64,000 bases of DNA, taken from JADJPF01 sp964492845 (lineage in GTDB: Bacteria > Acidobacteriota > Blastocatellia > Chloracidobacteriales > JADJPF01). The notes beneath the pieces were generated by a model. It did no database searches. It was not told the origin of the DNA and saw nothing but the letters and a program-made list of their open reading frames with translations. Each line of letters begins with the position of its first letter. Position 1 is the first letter of the stretch. The stretch spans positions 372,001 to 436,000 of the forward strand of contig CAZBMZ010000001.1 in assembly GCA_964492845.1 (NCBI GenBank), in the 5' to 3' direction. Below, in pieces: positions 1 through 7,431 of the stretch. Both the position numbers and the translations under genes were made by a program.

Positions 1-1
1 T

Positions 2-679
2 GTCCACCTTAGTTGTTATGACGCACTACGAAAAGTTGTAGAAGGTCGTGATAATGGAATACCTGCTTATGCTGAAACTTGCCCGCAGTATTTATTCTTA
101 GATGATAGCTATTATGATCAAGAAAATTTTGAAGGCTCTAAATATGTAATGACACCTCCGCTTAGAGGCAAAGAAAATCAAGAAAAACTTTGGCAAGGTC
201 TTAAATTTAATGATTTACAAGTCATTTCTACCGACCATTGCCCATTTTGCTTTAAAGAACAAAAGGAGCTAGGCAGAGATGACTTTTCTAAAATACCTAA
301 TGGCGGCCCTGGCGTAGAAAATCGTATGAGCTTAATCTTTAATGGTGGCGTAGTTAGTGGTCGCATTAATGTAAATCGCTTTGTTGAAATTACTTCTACA
401 GCAGCAGCAAAAATCTTTGGTCTTTTTCCACGTAAAGGGACAATTGCTGTTGGATCAGATGCTGACATAGTTATTTTTGACCCCAATGAAGAGACAATTA
501 TCAGCGCACAAAGCCATCATATGAATGTAGACTATAGTTGCTATGAAGGAAAAAAAGTCCGAGGTGTTGCTAAAACTGTGTTATCTCGTGGCAAAGTAGT
601 CATTGAAGAAGGGCTTTATATTGGTAGTCCTGGCGATGGTCAATTCTTAAAACGAGGCTTGTTTAACTCGCCAAAATAA
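2..679 (+). CDS. hydA: Dihydropyrimidinase / D-hydantoinase, C-terminal part (5' end outside window)
   Basis: Frame 2 is open from the first base, so the gene begins upstream of the window. The visible part has the cyclic amidohydrolase signatures VHLSCYDA (metal-ligand His) and ETCPQYLFL, then ISTDHCPF with the metal-ligand Asp, and the C-terminal VGSDADIVIFDP strand typical of hydantoinases. The family opens the dihydropyrimidine ring (dihydrouracil to N-carbamoyl-beta-alanine) in the cytoplasm. The next gene, a beta-ureidopropionase-like nitrilase 39 bases downstream, catalyses the following step, so the pair forms a reductive pyrimidine degradation operon. A true hydantoinase or allantoinase-like specificity cannot be excluded from this fragment. 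An ATG at 149 is internal, not the start. Confidence 0.92.
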   Translation, partial: VHLSCYDALRKVVEGRDNGIPAYAETCPQYLFLDDSYYDQENFEGSKYVMTPPLRGKENQEKLWQGLKFNDLQVISTDHCPFCFKEQKELGRDDFSKIPNGGPGVENRMSLIFNGGVVSGRINVNRFVEITSTAAAKIFGLFPRKGTIAVGSDADIVIFDPNEETIISAQSHHMNVDYSCYEGKKVRGVAKTVLSRGKVVIEEGLYIGSPGDGQFLKRGLFNSPK

Positions 680-718
680 ATATTAAGTAAAAAACTTTGT
701 TTAAGGAGAAAAGTTTAT

Positions 719-1588
719 ATGTCCAGAATTGTTAAATGTGGTTTGATCCAAGCCTCTCATGCTTGTAGCACAAGTGAAAATCTGACGGTGATTCGTGAAT
801 CCAACATTGAAAAACACCTTAAATTTATTGATCAAGCAGCTAGTGAAGGCGTTCAAATCCTTTGTATGCAAGAAATATTTACTGGCCCTTATTTTTGTGC
901 TGAACAAACTACTCGTTGGTATGACTCTACAGAATATATTCCAGATGGCCCAACTACAAAATTAATGCAGGAATATGCTAAACGCTATCAAATGGTGATT
1001 GTAGTTCCAATTTACGAAGAAGAAACTACAGGAGTTTACTATAACACTGCTGCGGTCGTTGATGCCGATGGGACATATTTAGGCAAATACCGAAAGCATC
1101 ATATACCACATTGCGCCCCAGGTTTTTGGGAAAAATTCTATTTTCGCCCAGGAAATTTAGGCTATCCAGTTTTTAAGACTCAATATGCTAATGTAGGTGT
1201 TTATATTTGCTATGACCGTCATTTTCCAGAAGGTGCGCGGGCCTTGGGCTTAAATGGTGCTGAAATAGTTTTTAACCCTTCTGCTACTGTTGCTGGTCTT
1301 TCAGAATACCTTTGGAAACTAGAACAACCTGCACATGCTGTTGCTAATGCCTATTTTGTAGGCGCAATCAATCGCATAGGTTATGAAGATCCTTGGCGAA
1401 TAGGTGAATTTTATGGTCAAAGCTATTTTTGTGACCCTCGCGGCCAATTTTTAGCCACTGCAAGCCGAGATAAAGATGAGCTTGTTGTAGCAGAACTAGA
1501 CTTAGATAAAATTCGAGAAGTCCGTAATATTTGGCAATTTTACCGAGATCGTCGGCCAGATAGCTATGGAGATTTAGTTAAAGCTTAG
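719..1588 (+). CDS. Beta-ureidopropionase / N-carbamoyl amidohydrolase of the nitrilase superfamily
   Basis: A 289-residue carbon-nitrogen hydrolase with the full catalytic triad: Glu52 (MQEIF), Lys126 (KYRKHHIP) and Cys164 (YICYDRHFPEG). The segment SEYLWKLEQPAHAVANAYF and the conserved GAINR are typical of beta-ureidopropionase and N-carbamoylputrescine amidase relatives. The expected reaction is hydrolysis of N-carbamoyl-beta-alanine to beta-alanine, CO2 and ammonia. The preceding dihydropyrimidinase strongly favours pyrimidine breakdown over polyamine synthesis. Start chosen at 719 because AAGGAG lies about 10 bases upstream. Confidence 0.9.
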   Translation: MSRIVKCGLIQASHACSTSENLTVIRESNIEKHLKFIDQAASEGVQILCMQEIFTGPYFCAEQTTRWYDSTEYIPDGPTTKLMQEYAKRYQMVIVVPIYEEETTGVYYNTAAVVDADGTYLGKYRKHHIPHCAPGFWEKFYFRPGNLGYPVFKTQYANVGVYICYDRHFPEGARALGLNGAEIVFNPSATVAGLSEYLWKLEQPAHAVANAYFVGAINRIGYEDPWRIGEFYGQSYFCDPRGQFLATASRDKDELVVAELDLDKIREVRNIWQFYRDRRPDSYGDLVKA

Positions 1589-1596
1589 CTCTTTAA

Positions 1597-1628
1597 TAGG
1601 GGAATATGGAAAAATCTTTATTCCCCTA
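1597..1628 (+). terminator. Hairpin terminator after the pyrimidine-catabolism pair
   Basis: Perfect 10-bp inverted repeat (TAGGGGAATA / TATTCCCCTA) with a 12-base loop, starting 8 bases after the stop codon. The tract that follows is A-rich rather than a clean T run, so termination is likely but not ideal. Confidence 0.55.
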
Positions 1629-1651
1629 AATAAAATACTAGTAAAAACGCT

Positions 1652-1873
1652 ATGAGTCTAAGAAAATTTATCGGTTATGTTTCTCCTAACTTAAAAGAGC
1701 CTCAAAAATGTGAAGCTTGCGGAGAGCTTTTTACTTGTGGAGCATCTGTTTTTGGTTGCTGGTGTACAAAGATAAAACTATCTAAAGAAAAGCTTAAAGA
1801 GCTACAAAGTAATTATAAAAGCTGCCTTTGCCAAAATTGTTTAACAAAAAACTCAATAGAAAACACAGTTTAA
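1652..1873 (+). CDS. Small cysteine-rich CWC-type protein
   Basis: A 73-residue protein with paired cysteines: CEACGELFTCG, then FGCWCTKI, then CLCQNC. The GCWC core matches the 'cysteine-rich CWC' family of small putative metal-binding proteins; no biochemical role is known to me. The spacing suggests one zinc or iron site. It follows a terminator, so it is probably transcribed separately. No strong ribosome-binding site is visible before the ATG. Confidence 0.75.
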   Translation: MSLRKFIGYVSPNLKEPQKCEACGELFTCGASVFGCWCTKIKLSKEKLKELQSNYKSCLCQNCLTKNSIENTV

Positions 1874-1978
1874 ACTTTTCTAGAATTTTTCTGCAAAAAT
1901 ATCTTGTGATTCGCTGATATTTCACTTACAATACGCCGTAATTATCAATTAATTTTATCAATACGGGGGTAAGTGATA

Positions 1979-2641
1979 ATGTCTGCAATATTAAAAGAAA
2001 TTATCCCTGATTTACAAAAAGAATTAACTTGTCCGGTTTGCGCTGGGACTAATTGGCAAGCACAAACAGGTGTTGTTAGGCGGTGTTTAGCCCCTTTTCA
2101 TCTAGATAGTAAATTATTGGCTCAAGGTGTGCCTGCTCGCTATCAACACTGTAGTTTTGCTAATTATATGCCCACTAACTTAACAGAAAATCAAGCAAAA
2201 CAAATTGTTCAAAAACTTGCAAAAACAGTAACTTGTACCAAATCAGGGTTAATTTTAACTAGTGCTAAACCTAATGGTAAGACTCATTTAACTATTTCTT
2301 TAATTCGAGCTTTACTTTTAGAAGGAAAGATTTATCCTAGATTTGCTGACACTACAGAACTCCTTAAACAATTAGAACCTGTAGAAAATTTCTTTTCAAA
2401 AGAACAAAACTATTTACTAGAAAATACTTGTAAGGCATCTTTACTAATCTTAGATGATGTAACTTCTAATTATTCAGAATCACAAAAAAATAACCTAGAA
2501 TATATCATTGGCTATCGTTACCGTAATATACTACCTTTAGTTATTACTACTAGATTAAATGAAAAAGATTTTTCTCAAGCTATAACTCCGCCAATTTGCT
2601 CACGTTTATATGAAATGTGTTCAATAGTTAGCTTAGATTAA
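1979..2641 (+). CDS. DnaC/IstB-like P-loop ATPase with degenerate Walker A
   Basis: About 220 residues. The N-terminus carries a CPVC pair and a later RRC, resembling the zinc-binding N-terminus of DnaC-type loaders. A P-loop follows (SAKPNGKTHL), in which the first Walker A glycine is Ser but GKT is intact, then a clear Walker B LLILDDV. The C-terminal VITTRL corresponds to a sensor-1 strand. Family members load replicative helicase or assist transposition; no transposase or helicase gene is adjacent, so the role is open. Start: ATG at 1979 is 10 bases after a GGGGG run; an in-frame GTG at 1973 is the alternative. Confidence 0.7.
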   Translation: MSAILKEIIPDLQKELTCPVCAGTNWQAQTGVVRRCLAPFHLDSKLLAQGVPARYQHCSFANYMPTNLTENQAKQIVQKLAKTVTCTKSGLILTSAKPNGKTHLTISLIRALLLEGKIYPRFADTTELLKQLEPVENFFSKEQNYLLENTCKASLLILDDVTSNYSESQKNNLEYIIGYRYRNILPLVITTRLNEKDFSQAITPPICSRLYEMCSIVSLD

Positions 2642-2704
2642 TTTTGGATTAAATATGGACAACAACAATTGCCAACACTTAAATAAGCTTTTAAGCTCAA
2701 GATT

Positions 2705-3112
2705 ATGAGCTATAAAACTAATATCACTGTTAATTTTGGAGATGTAGACCCTGCTCACATTGTCTACTATCCAATTATTTTTCATTATTGTCATATTGCT
2801 TTTGAGCGATTTTTTACAGAATTTGTGGGCATCACCTATCCAAAACTCTTAAAAGATGAGCGATTAGGTTTTCCTACCGTTAATGCTTCAACAGATTTTT
2901 TTCATCCAATTCATTATGGGGATGAATTAATAGTTGAAATTATTGTAACTCGTATAGGTAAAAGTTCGGTTGTTTTTTCTTATTCTGGTAAAAATGGAGA
3001 AGGCAAAGAGTATTTCCTTGCTCAAATCACGGTTGTTGCTGTTTCAATGGATAGTTTTACACCTGTTGCTATCCCTAAACAATACTCTACTATATTTGCT
3101 AAGTGTAAATGA
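2705..3112 (+). CDS. Acyl-CoA thioesterase, 4HBT/YbgC hotdog fold
   Basis: A 135-residue single hotdog domain. The N-terminal signature FGDVDPAHIVYYPIIF carries the catalytic Asp15 of the 4-hydroxybenzoyl-CoA thioesterase/YbgC class; HIVYYP is diagnostic. Length is normal for the family. The substrate (short-chain or aromatic acyl-CoA) cannot be read from sequence. It lies 63 bases downstream of the ATPase gene and converges with the AraC-type regulator that follows. Confidence 0.85.
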   Translation: MSYKTNITVNFGDVDPAHIVYYPIIFHYCHIAFERFFTEFVGITYPKLLKDERLGFPTVNASTDFFHPIHYGDELIVEIIVTRIGKSSVVFSYSGKNGEGKEYFLAQITVVAVSMDSFTPVAIPKQYSTIFAKCK

Positions 3113-3119
3113 TAAATCT

Positions 3120-4121
3120 CTAATTTTCATAAAAATGTCTTTTATAAGTGGTTGGAGGGACTCCTAAAACTCTTAAAAAAGCACGGCGCATATGTTCAAT
3201 ATTGCCAAAACCACATTTTAAGGCAATTTCTTTTTGGCTTAGTTTGGTTTTAGCTAAAGCACGTCGTGCTGTTTCAACCCGTTGATGTAAAACATAACGC
3301 GCTGGTGTCATCCCAAATTCACTAGCAAAAGTACGGGCAAAATGACGTAAACTCATAGCTGCTTGGTTTGCCAAAACTTCTATGGGTAAAGATTCGGAAA
3401 TATGTTCTAAAATCCAAGCAGGTAATTGGCGTAAATTATCACGTTCTGGAGCAGAATTTTGCAAAGTAACGCTAAATTGGCTTTGTCCACCGGGACGACG
3501 TAAAAAAATTACTAAAGCACGAGCAATATTTAGGGCTATTGTTGGGTCTAAATCCTCTTCTACTAAATCCATTGCTAAATCCATTCCAGTTGTAACACCA
3601 GCAGAAGTATAAATATTTCCATCTTTAACAAAAATGGAATTGCTATCTACTTCTATTTCAGGATATTTAGCCGACAATTTAGAGCAATAATTCCAGTGAG
3701 TTGTAGCACTGCGTTTATTTAATAATCCTGCCGCAGCTAAAACAAATGCTCCTGTGCAAATAGAACCTATCCGCCGTATTTTAAGACTAGTTTGTTTTAA
3801 CCATAGAGCAATATCATCTAGGGGTTGTACTGTAAGGCTACCTGAACCACCAATAATTAACAATGTATCTATTGGCTCTAAATCAATTGTTGCTTCTGTT
3901 AAATCTATTAATCGCTTATCAATATTGAAGGATAAACCGCAATCACCTTTAACAGTGTTTTCTTTTCCTGCATTAACAACTTCTGTTTTATAAATAGAGG
4001 GTTTTCCTTCTGATTCAAGCAAATAATTAGCGCATTGAAAGACACTTAAAGGGCCTATTAAATCTAGTTCCATAATTGGTTGAATAGCTAAAAATACTAT
4101 ACGTTTTTTTGAGTTACTCAT
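3120..4121 (-). CDS. GlxA-family transcriptional regulator (DJ-1/PfpI domain plus AraC HTH)
   Basis: 333 residues. Residues about 7-190 form a class-I glutamine-amidotransferase-like (DJ-1/PfpI) domain with the nucleophile-elbow Cys122 in SICTGAFVLAAAGLL and the following RSATTHW. Residues about 235-330 hold two AraC helix-turn-helices (MSLRHFARTFASEFGMTPARYV and IALKCGFGNIEHMRRAF). Such proteins usually regulate catabolic genes. The divergently transcribed DinB-like gene at 4267 shares the promoter region and is a candidate target. Start supported by GGAGGAAAG upstream. Confidence 0.9.
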   Translation of the reverse strand: MSNSKKRIVFLAIQPIMELDLIGPLSVFQCANYLLESEGKPSIYKTEVVNAGKENTVKGDCGLSFNIDKRLIDLTEATIDLEPIDTLLIIGGSGSLTVQPLDDIALWLKQTSLKIRRIGSICTGAFVLAAAGLLNKRSATTHWNYCSKLSAKYPEIEVDSNSIFVKDGNIYTSAGVTTGMDLAMDLVEEDLDPTIALNIARALVIFLRRPGGQSQFSVTLQNSAPERDNLRQLPAWILEHISESLPIEVLANQAAMSLRHFARTFASEFGMTPARYVLHQRVETARRALAKTKLSQKEIALKCGFGNIEHMRRAFLRVLGVPPTTYKRHFYEN

Positions 4122-4266
4122 TTGCTTTCCTCCAAATAGATAACAAATTTAGCATAAATAAAATTATAATGGCAGAAAATGTTGAATATATGTCATTTAC
4201 GCCATCATTTAATAAGATTAAGATAGCAACACTAACTTATAACTTATTAAAATGGAGTAAATTAAA

Positions 4267-4770
4267 ATGGATTTATTAGTCTGGTCATTAAGCAAAGCGC
4301 GACAACAAACATTAAATTTAGTAGCAGATTTAACTGAAGAACAAATGTGTCAACAATCTGTAACGGGAGAAAATCATCCTGCTTGGACTTTAGGACACCT
4401 ATTTTTAGCTGATTGTATGATGTTAGCTGCTTTAGAAGCCCCTAACGCTCCTCAAATGCCTGAAGGATGGCGGGAGGTTTATGCCCCTGGTAAAGCACCT
4501 AGTTCTGATAAAAGTGTTTATCCTTCAAAACAACAACTAATTGAACAGCTTATAGAAACTGAAAAAATACGTAAGGAAGTAATTGGAAATTTAACTAGCA
4601 AAGATTTAGCTAAACCAACTCCAGACCCACATTTTGCGGTCGTTCAACCTACCATTGGGCATACACTTCATTATTTATTATTTCATGAAGGAAATCACGG
4701 CGGACAACTTGCGGCTTGGAGAAAAAGCCGCAATCTTTCATCCGGTAGCGGGGCTTTTGGAATTATCTAG
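4267..4770 (+). CDS. DinB-superfamily metal-dependent protein
   Basis: 167-residue four-helix-bundle protein. The metal-binding His triad of the DinB/YfiT superfamily is visible as His44 (TLGHLFLAD), His140 and His144 (LLFHEGNHGGQL). Members include thiol-dependent transferases (bacillithiol or mycothiol S-transferases) and proteins of unknown substrate. Start supported by GGAG 9 bases before the ATG. Divergent from the GlxA-type regulator; convergent with the cupin gene, with only 3 bases between stops. Confidence 0.8.
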   Translation: MDLLVWSLSKARQQTLNLVADLTEEQMCQQSVTGENHPAWTLGHLFLADCMMLAALEAPNAPQMPEGWREVYAPGKAPSSDKSVYPSKQQLIEQLIETEKIRKEVIGNLTSKDLAKPTPDPHFAVVQPTIGHTLHYLLFHEGNHGGQLAAWRKSRNLSSGSGAFGII

Positions 4771-4773
4771 TAT

Positions 4774-5151
4774 TTAATTTTGCCAAGGAAGTGGAATAGG
4801 TTGGTTATCGGAAGTTAAAACTTGGACATTGGGAACGCTTAAAGTAGCTACTAACTGCATTTCTTCATCACCTGAATTGATAATTTGATGAACTGCATTA
4901 GGTGGAATAACTAAAGTTGAATTAGGGCCAAAATAACTAGTTTTATTTTCTAAGATAAAGGTTCCATTTCCTTTTAATACCAGTATCATTTCATCACAAT
5001 CATGCTTATGGACAGGGGTTGCAGCTTTTGGGGCAACTGTTTGTAGCCAAACTTCAAAATTATTTACTCCAAAAGCTGGGCCACAAATTGTTTTATGAAC
5101 TAAACCAGGTAAACTAAATTCTTCTACTTCTAAATTATTAATAATACTCAT
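4774..5151 (-). CDS. Single-domain cupin protein
   Basis: 125 residues, one cupin barrel. Motif 1 has His48, His50 and Glu54 (VHKHDCDEMILVLKG) and motif 2 has His88 (PPNAVHQIIN), so a complete metal site is present. The substrate is unknown. Start placed at the ATG at 5151, which has GAGGTG just upstream; a TTG at 5163 would overlap that ribosome-binding site. Confidence 0.8.
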   Translation of the reverse strand: MSIINNLEVEEFSLPGLVHKTICGPAFGVNNFEVWLQTVAPKAATPVHKHDCDEMILVLKGNGTFILENKTSYFGPNSTLVIPPNAVHQIINSGDEEMQLVATLSVPNVQVLTSDNQPIPLPWQN

Positions 5152-5353
5152 CTTACACCTCAATAATAATTATTTGCCTTCTAGCAAAATAGCAAAAACC
5201 TTGAAACGAACAATCAAATTATCAAGTTGCAAAATATATGACGACAACCTACCACAAATTTAAGTTGTTAACTATCTTAGAAATTAACTAATAACTTATT
5301 GAAATAATTTATCTTATCGCAAATTAATAACATTTTTTTACTCCTTAAAATAA

Positions 5354-5376
5354 AATATGTATTTTATTTGCATATT
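5354..5376 (+). promoter_or_regulatory. NsrR-like operator, distal site
   Basis: A 23-bp site laid out as two 11-bp half-sites with a 1-bp centre. The left half AATATGTATTT matches the published NsrR half-site AAGATGYATTT at 10 of 11 positions; the right half ATTTGCATATT matches the reverse-complement consensus at 8 of 11. It lies 38 bases upstream of the centre of the promoter -10 box. nsrR itself lies 1.6 kb downstream. Confidence 0.7.
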
Positions 5377-5391
5377 TTCTCCTTTTTACCA

Positions 5392-5420
5392 TTGACGTGT
5401 AAAAATAAAATATGTATTTT
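5392..5420 (+). promoter_or_regulatory. Promoter of the truncated haemoglobin gene
   Basis: TTGACG (5392-5397) and TATTTT (5415-5420) are separated by 17 bases and oriented toward the haemoglobin gene 53 bases downstream. The -10 box lies inside the proximal NsrR-like site, so a bound repressor would block RNA polymerase. Confidence 0.55.
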
Positions 5421-5431
5421 ATATGCAACTT
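5409..5431 (+). promoter_or_regulatory. NsrR-like operator, proximal site
   Basis: Second 23-bp site, sharing an 18-base core (ATAAAATATGTATTTTAT) with the distal site. The left half AATATGTATTT is 10/11 and the right half ATATGCAACTT 9/11 to the NsrR consensus. Centre-to-centre distance from the distal site is 55 bp, about five helical turns, so two dimers would sit on the same face of the DNA. It overlaps the -10 box. Confidence 0.7.
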
Positions 5432-5472
5432 TTATTAATTTTAAGAAAAATACAATTATGGAGTGTCTTTAT

Positions 5473-5847
5473 ATGTCTGATAATCTTAGTGTTTATGAAC
5501 AAATAGGTGGTAAAGAAGCAGTAAATATAGCTGTAGAAAACTTCTATCGTAAAGTATTGACAGATGAGCGTATTTGTCATTTTTTTGATGATGTAGATAT
5601 GGATAAACAAATGGCAAAACAAGCAGGATTTTTAACTATGGTTTTAGGAGGGCCAAACGAATATACAGGAAAAAGTATGAGAGAAGGCCATGCACATCTT
5701 TTATCTAAAGGCTTAAATGATAAGCATGTTGATGTAGTGCTAGAACTTTTAGCCGAAACATTAACAGAATTAAATGTTCCACAACCTTTTGTTAATCAAG
5801 TAATTACTACTGCCGAAAGCACTCGAAATGATGTACTTTCCCGCTAG
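5473..5847 (+). CDS. Group I truncated haemoglobin (trHbN type)
   Basis: 124 residues from the ATG at 5473, which follows GGAG by 9 bases; a TTG at 5368 would start inside the operator region. It has the trHb signatures YEQIGG, Tyr25 (B10, NFYRKVL), the FFDDVDM segment, LGGP and proximal His73 (MREGHAHL). Group I members act as nitric-oxide dioxygenases, turning NO and O2 into nitrate. The gene is followed by a flavin/iron-sulfur reductase and NsrR and preceded by NsrR-like sites, so NO detoxification is the likely role. Together the globin and reductase amount to a split flavohaemoglobin. Confidence 0.93.
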   Translation: MSDNLSVYEQIGGKEAVNIAVENFYRKVLTDERICHFFDDVDMDKQMAKQAGFLTMVLGGPNEYTGKSMREGHAHLLSKGLNDKHVDVVLELLAETLTELNVPQPFVNQVITTAESTRNDVLSR

Positions 5848-5891
5848 TGCTTCTACATTTTGCTAAATAATCTGCTAGGAGAAATTAATTA

Positions 5892-6854
5892 ATGGTTACT
5901 ATTAATTACCAGGGTGAAGTGTTTTCAGTTGAAGAAAATGAAACTGTGTTAGAGACTTTATTAAAAAAAGGTGTAAAAGTCGCAAACTCTTGTCGTGCTG
6001 GGGTTTGCCAGTCTTGCATACTAAAAGCAGAAAAAACTTGTTTACCAGCAGAAGCACAAAATGGGCTAAAAGAAACATTAAAAACACAAGGTTATTTTTT
6101 ATCTTGTATGTATCGTCCGCAGGAAGATTTAACTATTGTTTCTGCTGCTGATTTGCAAATTCCTGTTTATATTGCAGATAAAGAAATGCTTAATCAAGAT
6201 GTTTTATGCTTAAAGTTAAAATATGAAGACGAATTTGCTTTTCAAGCAGGGCAATTTATTAATTTAATTAGAGAAGACGGTCTAGCGCGTTCTTACTCTA
6301 TTGCAAGCCTTCCTTCAGATGGTTATTTAGCTTTGCATATTCGCTTGATTGCTAATGGGCAAATGAGCGGATGGTTAAGTTCTCAAGCAAAAATAGGAGA
6401 AAAATTATATATCCAAGGCCCCAAAGGAGATTGTTTTTATTTAAATAACAATAAACAACAGCCTCTTTTAATGGTAGGAACGGGAACAGGGTTAGCACCT
6501 TTATACGGCATTTTACAGGATGCTCTAAAACAAGGTCATGATGGGGAAATACATCTCTTTCACGGGGCATTAAAGCATGAAGGAATATACTTGAAAGATG
6601 AGTTATATTTCCTTAGTAAACAATATTCACATTTTTATTATCATCCATCTGTTTTACAGGGCGAAACAGATAATATTGTGGAAGTAGGAGCAATTAACCA
6701 GCTAGTTTTTAAGCATATTCCAAAACTAAAAGGTTGGCGGGCTTTTTTATGTGGTCATCCAGAGTTAGTTAATTCGCTGAAAAAACAAGTTTTTCTTGCT
6801 GGTGTCTCATCAAAAGATATTTATTCAGACGCTTTTTTTGCTAGTGCCAACTAA
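5892..6854 (+). CDS. 2Fe-2S ferredoxin–FAD/NAD(P)H oxidoreductase
   Basis: 320 residues in three domains. Residues 1-90 are a plant-type ferredoxin with Cys34, Cys39, Cys42 and Cys72. Residues about 91-190 are an FAD-binding barrel with RSYS at 133-136. Residues about 193-318 are an NAD(P) domain with the VGTGTGLAPLYG loop and the C-terminal LCGHPEL. The layout is that of benzoate-dioxygenase-type reductases. Placed 44 bases after a truncated haemoglobin in an NsrR-controlled cluster, it most likely re-reduces the globin haem during NO dioxygenation. Start supported by AGGAG upstream. Confidence 0.88.
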   Translation: MVTINYQGEVFSVEENETVLETLLKKGVKVANSCRAGVCQSCILKAEKTCLPAEAQNGLKETLKTQGYFLSCMYRPQEDLTIVSAADLQIPVYIADKEMLNQDVLCLKLKYEDEFAFQAGQFINLIREDGLARSYSIASLPSDGYLALHIRLIANGQMSGWLSSQAKIGEKLYIQGPKGDCFYLNNNKQQPLLMVGTGTGLAPLYGILQDALKQGHDGEIHLFHGALKHEGIYLKDELYFLSKQYSHFYYHPSVLQGETDNIVEVGAINQLVFKHIPKLKGWRAFLCGHPELVNSLKKQVFLAGVSSKDIYSDAFFASAN

Positions 6855-6884
6855 TTAAGTTTAGATAAGGATTTTTATGTGGTA

Positions 6885-6950
6885 ACTCCAAAAAATTTTT
6901 GTTAATAATCTAATTATTGGTTTTGGATAAAAACAAAGATTTTTTGGAGT
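6885..6950 (+). promoter_or_regulatory. Long leader hairpin covering the nsrR ribosome-binding site
   Basis: Two 19-base arms at 6885-6903 (starting ACTCCAAAAAAT) and 6932-6950 (ending TTTTTTGGAGT) pair at 18 Watson-Crick positions plus one G-U, with a 28-base loop. The 3' arm contains the GGAG that precedes the nsrR ATG by 4 bases. In RNA the stem would hide the ribosome-binding site. It could also act on DNA as a large palindromic operator or slow read-through from the reductase gene. Confidence 0.65.
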
Positions 6951-6953
6951 ATT

Positions 6954-7421
6954 ATGCAACTTACTTACCATTCAGATTATTCTTTAAGAATGTTAATTTA
7001 CTTAACTATTAACTCTGATCGTCTAGTTTCAACAGAAGAAATTAGCAATGCTTATGGCATTTCCAAAAATCATTTAGTAAGAGTTGCACAAACACTTAGC
7101 CGACATGGATTTATTAATTTGTATGCTGGACGTAAAGGAGGCATCAAACTAGCACACGATCCAAAGAACATCATAATAGGTGATGTAGTGCGCCATACAG
7201 AACCTAATTTTCATTTAGTAGAATGTTTTGACAAGGAAAATAATACTTGTTCTATAGTGTCAGTATGTGGATTAAAATCAATGCTATATCAAGCAAAAGA
7301 AGCTTTTTTAGCTACTTTAGATAAATATACATTAGCGGATATTATTAATCCTAATGATCAAAATAAGCTTCCATTATATTTTTTAAGTTCTGTAGCTAAA
7401 GATGAGCAAACTACAATATAA
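6954..7421 (+). CDS. nsrR: NsrR, nitric-oxide-sensing Rrf2-family repressor
   Basis: 155-residue Rrf2 winged-helix regulator. It has an N-terminal HTH (ISNAYGISKNHLVRVAQTL), a recognition wing (GRKGGIKLA) and the three cluster cysteines Cys91, Cys99 and Cys105 in the NsrR pattern ECFDKENNTC…C. Asp8 is also present, the fourth [4Fe-4S] ligand described for NsrR. NO nitrosylates the cluster and releases DNA. The two NsrR-like sites before the haemoglobin gene are obvious targets. If transcribed with the haemoglobin and reductase, the repressor is autoregulated. Confidence 0.9.
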   Translation: MQLTYHSDYSLRMLIYLTINSDRLVSTEEISNAYGISKNHLVRVAQTLSRHGFINLYAGRKGGIKLAHDPKNIIIGDVVRHTEPNFHLVECFDKENNTCSIVSVCGLKSMLYQAKEAFLATLDKYTLADIINPNDQNKLPLYFLSSVAKDEQTTI

Positions 7422-7431
7422 ATAAACTTAC

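Noticed and set aside
178..486. Minus-strand open frame of 102 codons
   Set aside because: Lies wholly antisense inside the dihydropyrimidinase gene, with no ribosome-binding site and no recognisable domain.
2970..3167. Plus-strand frame of 65 codons
   Set aside because: It overlaps the thioesterase gene in another frame and has no ribosome-binding site.
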